Shown here one piece after another: positions 35,595 through 38,316 of a DNA stretch of 38,316 bases. A program made the translations under genes and the position numbers. Below the pieces are notes generated by a model. It ran no database searches and was not told where the DNA came from. It was given only the letters and a program-made list of their open reading frames with translations. Where the stretch lies: positions 1-38,316 of the forward strand of contig CAZFCK010000013.1 of the NCBI GenBank assembly GCA_964517355.1. Reading direction: 5' to 3'. The stretch comes from CAZFCK01 sp964517355 (GTDB lineage: Bacteria > Desulfobacterota > Desulfovibrionia > Desulfovibrionales > Desulfovibrionaceae). The stretch's first letter is position 1, and the number at the start of each line of letters is the position of its first letter.

Positions 35595-35708
35595 TCTGTA
35601 AAGGTGAAGCGGAGGAAAACACCATAAGCCATGCACGGGAGCGGGAATGTAAAGACGTTTCGCCCGGAGCCCTATCCCCGGTACCCGGTCGAAAGACAAT
35701 TGCCGCAC

Positions 35709-35720
35709 TTTGAATTCAAA
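35709..35720. promoter_or_regulatory. 12-bp perfect palindrome upstream of the MscS gene
   Basis: TTTGAATTCAAA lies 20 bp before the ATG at 35741, next to the ribosome site. It could be an operator or a chance AT-rich palindrome. Confidence 0.25.
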
Positions 35721-35740
35721 TCACAAGAAGGGAGGGCGCC

Positions 35741-36628
35741 ATGTTTGCGGAAGAACTGAGTGTGGAGTTCTACACAACACTATTGAACAAGGGCGTTGAC
35801 CTGATCCTGTATTACGGGCCGCGGCTTTTGGAGTCCGTGCTCATACTGGCTGCGGGTTGGTACCTGAGCAATAAGATATCCCATCTTGTGGAACGGTTGC
35901 TTTTGAAAAGCAAGGTGGACCCCACAATCGGTCCTTTTATAAAAAATCTGGTCTATTATTCCCTCCTGGCCGCGGTGATCATCGCGGTGCTGGGCAACAT
36001 GGGCGTCAACGTCACATCGTTTCTGACCGTTCTTGGCGCTGCGAGCCTGGCCGTTGGCCTGGCTCTCAAGGATTCGCTGGGAAACTTCGCCGCGGGCGTG
36101 CTGCTGCTGTTTTTCCGCTTTTTCCGCGTCGGCGATTACGTGACTGCCGGAGGCACGTCGGGCACGGTCAAGGCCATCAATATTTTCAACACCGAACTCA
36201 GCACTCCCGACAATCAACAGATTTATGTCCCCAACGGGAACATCATGAGCAGCGTCATCGTCAATACCACGAAAAATCCTGTTCGGCGCCTGGATCTTGT
36301 GTTCGGCATCGGCTACGACGATGACCTGAAAAAGGCGAAAGAGATTCTACAGGCAATCGTGGATGACGACGACAGGGTCTTGCGCGACCCGTCTCCTTTC
36401 ATCGGGGTGGGCGAGTTGGCGGACAGCAGCGTGAATATTTTGCTGCGCCCATGGGTCAACAGCGCGGATTACTGGTCCCTGCGCTGTGATTTGCTCGAGC
36501 GGGTGAAGCTCGCTTTCGACGCCGGGGGGATTTCAATTCCCTATCCGCAGCAAGACGTGCACGTGCGTCAGCACATCCCGGAAACGACGCCGGCCGAGGC
36601 CGCGGCAAAGGACAAGGAACAAGCATGA
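35741..36628 (+). CDS. Small-conductance mechanosensitive channel, MscS family
   Basis: 295 residues, near the length of E. coli MscS (286). Three N-terminal membrane segments (about 20-45, 65-87, 93-125) are visible. The third is the pore helix with the Gly/Ala-rich pattern LGAASLAVGLALKDSLGNFAAGVLLLFF. The beta domain follows (FRVGDYVTAGGTSGTVKAIN and NQQIYVPNGNIMSSVIVN), then the alpha/beta cage (RRLDLVFGIGYDDDLKKAKE). It opens under membrane tension to release solutes in hypo-osmotic shock. GGGAGGG lies 5-6 nt before the ATG. Its stop overlaps the start of the next gene (ATGA), so the two are translationally coupled. Confidence 0.94.
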   Translation: MFAEELSVEFYTTLLNKGVDLILYYGPRLLESVLILAAGWYLSNKISHLVERLLLKSKVDPTIGPFIKNLVYYSLLAAVIIAVLGNMGVNVTSFLTVLGAASLAVGLALKDSLGNFAAGVLLLFFRFFRVGDYVTAGGTSGTVKAINIFNTELSTPDNQQIYVPNGNIMSSVIVNTTKNPVRRLDLVFGIGYDDDLKKAKEILQAIVDDDDRVLRDPSPFIGVGELADSSVNILLRPWVNSADYWSLRCDLLERVKLAFDAGGISIPYPQQDVHVRQHIPETTPAEAAAKDKEQA

Positions 36629-37935
36629 TGCATTCTTTGTACAATTCTTCTTTACGTTTTGCTCAAGGCCTGCCCGGCGTGGGGCATGTGATGCGCTGGG
36701 TGCCGCTGTTCGTGCGCATGGTGCTCAAGGACAAGCTCTTCTTGCGCGCGTCGGCCCTCACGTATACCACTGTGCTTTCCATAGTGCCTTTTTTGGCCGT
36801 GGCCTTTTCCGTACTCAAGGGCTTCGGTATCCAAAACACGGATTTTATCCGCGACCTGCTCCTGCGCGTGGCCGCCGGGCGCGAACAGGTGGTGGACCAC
36901 ATCATCACCTACATCAATCAGACTAATGTACGCACATTGGGTGTGGTCGGCGTGGGCTTCCTCTTTGTCACGGCGATCATGCTCATCTCGAACATTGAAA
37001 ATACCCTGAATTCCCTGTGGGGGGTGCATAAAGGGCGCAGTTGGGTGCGCAAGATCACGGATTACGTTTCCACGATATTCATCGTGCCCATATTCACCGT
37101 GGTGGCCATTAGCGTCTCGGCCACGCTGCAAAACAACACCGTTGTGCAGAACATAGCGGAAAACGCCTATTTCGGGCCTATCTACATGACCGCGCTCAGC
37201 GTTTTGCCGTTCGTGCTCATCTGGCTGGTGCTGGCGTTTTTGTATCTGCTGCTGCCCAACACCAAGGTCCGCCTGCTGCCCGCCGTTTTCGGGGCGGTCG
37301 TTGCGGGGAGCGTCTGGCAAATCGCGCAGTGGGGCTACATCACGTTCCAGGTCGGCGCGGCCAAGTACAACGCCATTTACGGCAGCTTCGCGCAGCTGCC
37401 CCTGTTTTTGGTCTGGGTTTACATGAGCTGGGTCATCGTACTTATGGGGGCGGAACTGGTTTTCATGTTTCAAAACGCCGTGACGGTAGAGATGGAGAGC
37501 AGATACGCGGACGCGAGCCCAGCGGAAAAAATCCAGCTGGCCCTTCAGGCCCTGGTCCGCATGGGACTGCGTTTCATGAACGGCGACACGCCGCCGGATC
37601 TGCGCACGCTCTGCACGCGGCTCCATGCGCCGGTGACGCTGATGCGCTCCATCTTCTTCAGGCTGTCGGAAGCGGGATTGGTGGCGCGCGTGGACGATGA
37701 GGAACGCGAGGTCTACATGCTGCGGAACGCGCCCGAAACCATGCGCATACTTGACGTTGTGCGCTGCTTCATGCACGGCCACGGCGAAGCGCTGCCCCTG
37801 CGTCAGGACAGCCTGTACGCGCCGTTGCGCGGCTATTTGTCGGGGTTGGAGGAGGTCAGCGCCGCCAGCGGGCAGAACAAGACGCTGCGCGCGCTGGTGG
37901 AAGAGGCGCAAGGGCTGGCTGAAGACAACCAATAG
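36625..37935 (+). CDS. YihY/BrkB-family membrane protein with C-terminal winged-helix-like region
   Basis: 436 residues. The N-terminal ~285 residues hold six membrane segments with typical family sequence: ASALTYTTVLSIVPFLAVAF, NTLNSLWGVHKGRSWVRKIT, LLPNTKVRLLPAVFGAVVAG, and AKYNAIYGSFAQLPLFLVWVYMSWVIVLMGAEL. This family was once called ribonuclease BN in error; the actual function is unsettled, with transport or envelope roles proposed. The cytoplasmic tail (about 300-436) resembles an Rrf2/winged-helix fold (LRTLCTRLHAPVTLMRSIFF, LSEAGLVARVDDEEREVYML), a known extension in part of the family. It starts with ATG 36625, overlapping the MscS stop by 4 nt. Confidence 0.92.
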   Translation: MMHSLYNSSLRFAQGLPGVGHVMRWVPLFVRMVLKDKLFLRASALTYTTVLSIVPFLAVAFSVLKGFGIQNTDFIRDLLLRVAAGREQVVDHIITYINQTNVRTLGVVGVGFLFVTAIMLISNIENTLNSLWGVHKGRSWVRKITDYVSTIFIVPIFTVVAISVSATLQNNTVVQNIAENAYFGPIYMTALSVLPFVLIWLVLAFLYLLLPNTKVRLLPAVFGAVVAGSVWQIAQWGYITFQVGAAKYNAIYGSFAQLPLFLVWVYMSWVIVLMGAELVFMFQNAVTVEMESRYADASPAEKIQLALQALVRMGLRFMNGDTPPDLRTLCTRLHAPVTLMRSIFFRLSEAGLVARVDDEEREVYMLRNAPETMRILDVVRCFMHGHGEALPLRQDSLYAPLRGYLSGLEEVSAASGQNKTLRALVEEAQGLAEDNQ

Positions 37936-37982
37936 GGCGACAGAATTTTGGGATTGGATGTCTATTGGGGCTCCACCCCGGC

Positions 37983-38043
37983 GCATTTTCGCCTTTGCAC
38001 AAGGCTCACCCCTGAAACAATGTTGGTTGTTTCAGAGAAATGC
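37983..38043 (-). repeat. Family C structured repeat, copy C3 (core only)
   Basis: Outer stem GCATTT (37983-37988) with AAATGC (38038-38043), arm CTGAAACAAT with TTGTTTCAG, second arm GCCTT with AAGGC. It lacks the AGAGCATCT hairpin found beside C1 and C2. It lies 47 bp after the stop of the YihY-family gene. Confidence 0.78.
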
Positions 38044-38086
38044 AGAACACCATTTCCCATTTCTGGATTAATTTATGAAACTTTCC

Positions 38087-38121
38087 GGGGGGAAACCTTT
38101 CTGTAGAAAGGTTTTCCCCCC
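38087..38121. terminator. Strong GC/AT hairpin downstream of the YihY-family gene
   Basis: GGGGGGAAACCTTTC (38087-38101) pairs with GAAAGGTTTTCCCCCC (38106-38121), one base bulged, with loop TGTA. A second AT-rich hairpin (about 38143-38170) follows. Together they probably end the mscS-yihY transcript, though no T-run follows the first stem. Confidence 0.5.
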
Positions 38122-38170
38122 GAACCCCCCTTCCAAAGACTTATTTTATAATAACATTGTGTTATATAAA

Positions 38171-38316
38171 AAGTTCTGGAAAGGGGAGCCCGAGGGGAAG
38201 AACCTCTTTCAAGAACTTCAGCCCTTGGGCGCGGTTGTATCGCGCCTTAGGGATGAAGATAGCAGCGCTGGTTTTCCCCTCGGAAAAACAAGTCATTCCC
38301 ACATTGCGGAGTTAAG
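38171..38316 (+). repeat. Family A long-hairpin repeat, copy A4 (cut by window edge)
   Basis: 38181-38316 equals 1-136 except at three positions. The hairpin is 38190-38283. The ten bases before it (AAGTTCTGG region) resemble the lead-in of A2 at 21728, so the repeat starts a little left of the part shared with A1. Confidence 0.85.

Overview
The window looks like a 38.3-kb piece of chromosome from a sulfate-reducing deltaproteobacterium of the Desulfovibrio group. This is inferred from gene content: a single-chain FAD/iron-sulfur D-lactate dehydrogenase-like protein of about 1,200 residues, long Cache-type chemoreceptors and hybrid kinases, an AarF/UbiB protein paired with a small phasin-like protein, and a GC-rich coding style with strong AGGAGG-type ribosome sites. 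I see no rRNA, tRNA, CRISPR array, phage or intact transposase gene. Both ends of the window carry the same 136-bp repeat (three differences), so the window probably ends where an assembly broke at repeats.

Layout: 1-2460 holds glpD (minus) and a repeat-rich gap. 2461-6759 holds a small exported protein, a 77-residue protein, a FIST-like protein and a GT-C membrane glycosyltransferase. 6796-11375 holds two divergent chemoreceptors, the first with its sensor-like domain at the C-terminus. 11759-16323 holds a large RHS/YD-repeat protein with an unrecognised C-terminal domain, followed by a tiny exported YD-repeat satellite. 16353-26237 is a signalling block: a Cache hybrid kinase without visible membrane segments, a DciA-like gene with a Rho-N-like coiled-coil partner, an HD-GYP c-di-GMP phosphodiesterase, and a phosphorelay kinase preceded by a BMP-family lipoprotein that may be its ligand-binding partner. 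26560-32786 is a plus-strand run: lactate dehydrogenase-like enzyme, GT4 glycosyltransferase, ruvX (TTG start overlapping the previous stop) and mltG. 33004-35107 holds ubiB/aarF and the phasin-like gene on the minus strand. 35741-37935 holds an MscS channel and a YihY/BrkB membrane protein with a 4-nt overlap.

The most unusual content is between the genes. At least three families of structured repeats recur here. Family A is a long imperfect hairpin of about 95-136 bp (four copies). Family B is a MITE-like element of 155-161 bp with imperfect terminal inverted repeats and clear 8-bp target duplications (two good copies, one decayed). Family C is a two-armed, three-way-junction-like element (three copies), which in its full form carries a further hairpin. 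Copy B1 sits inside the loop of the C1 hairpin. Removing B1 and one copy of the 8-bp duplication restores a 17-nt loop of the same length and similar sequence as in the uninterrupted copy C2. The window therefore holds both a filled site and a paralogous empty site for the MITE.

All calls are from reading the sequence; no database search was run. Functions of the 77-residue, 185-residue and 110-residue proteins and of the RHS C-terminus are unknown.
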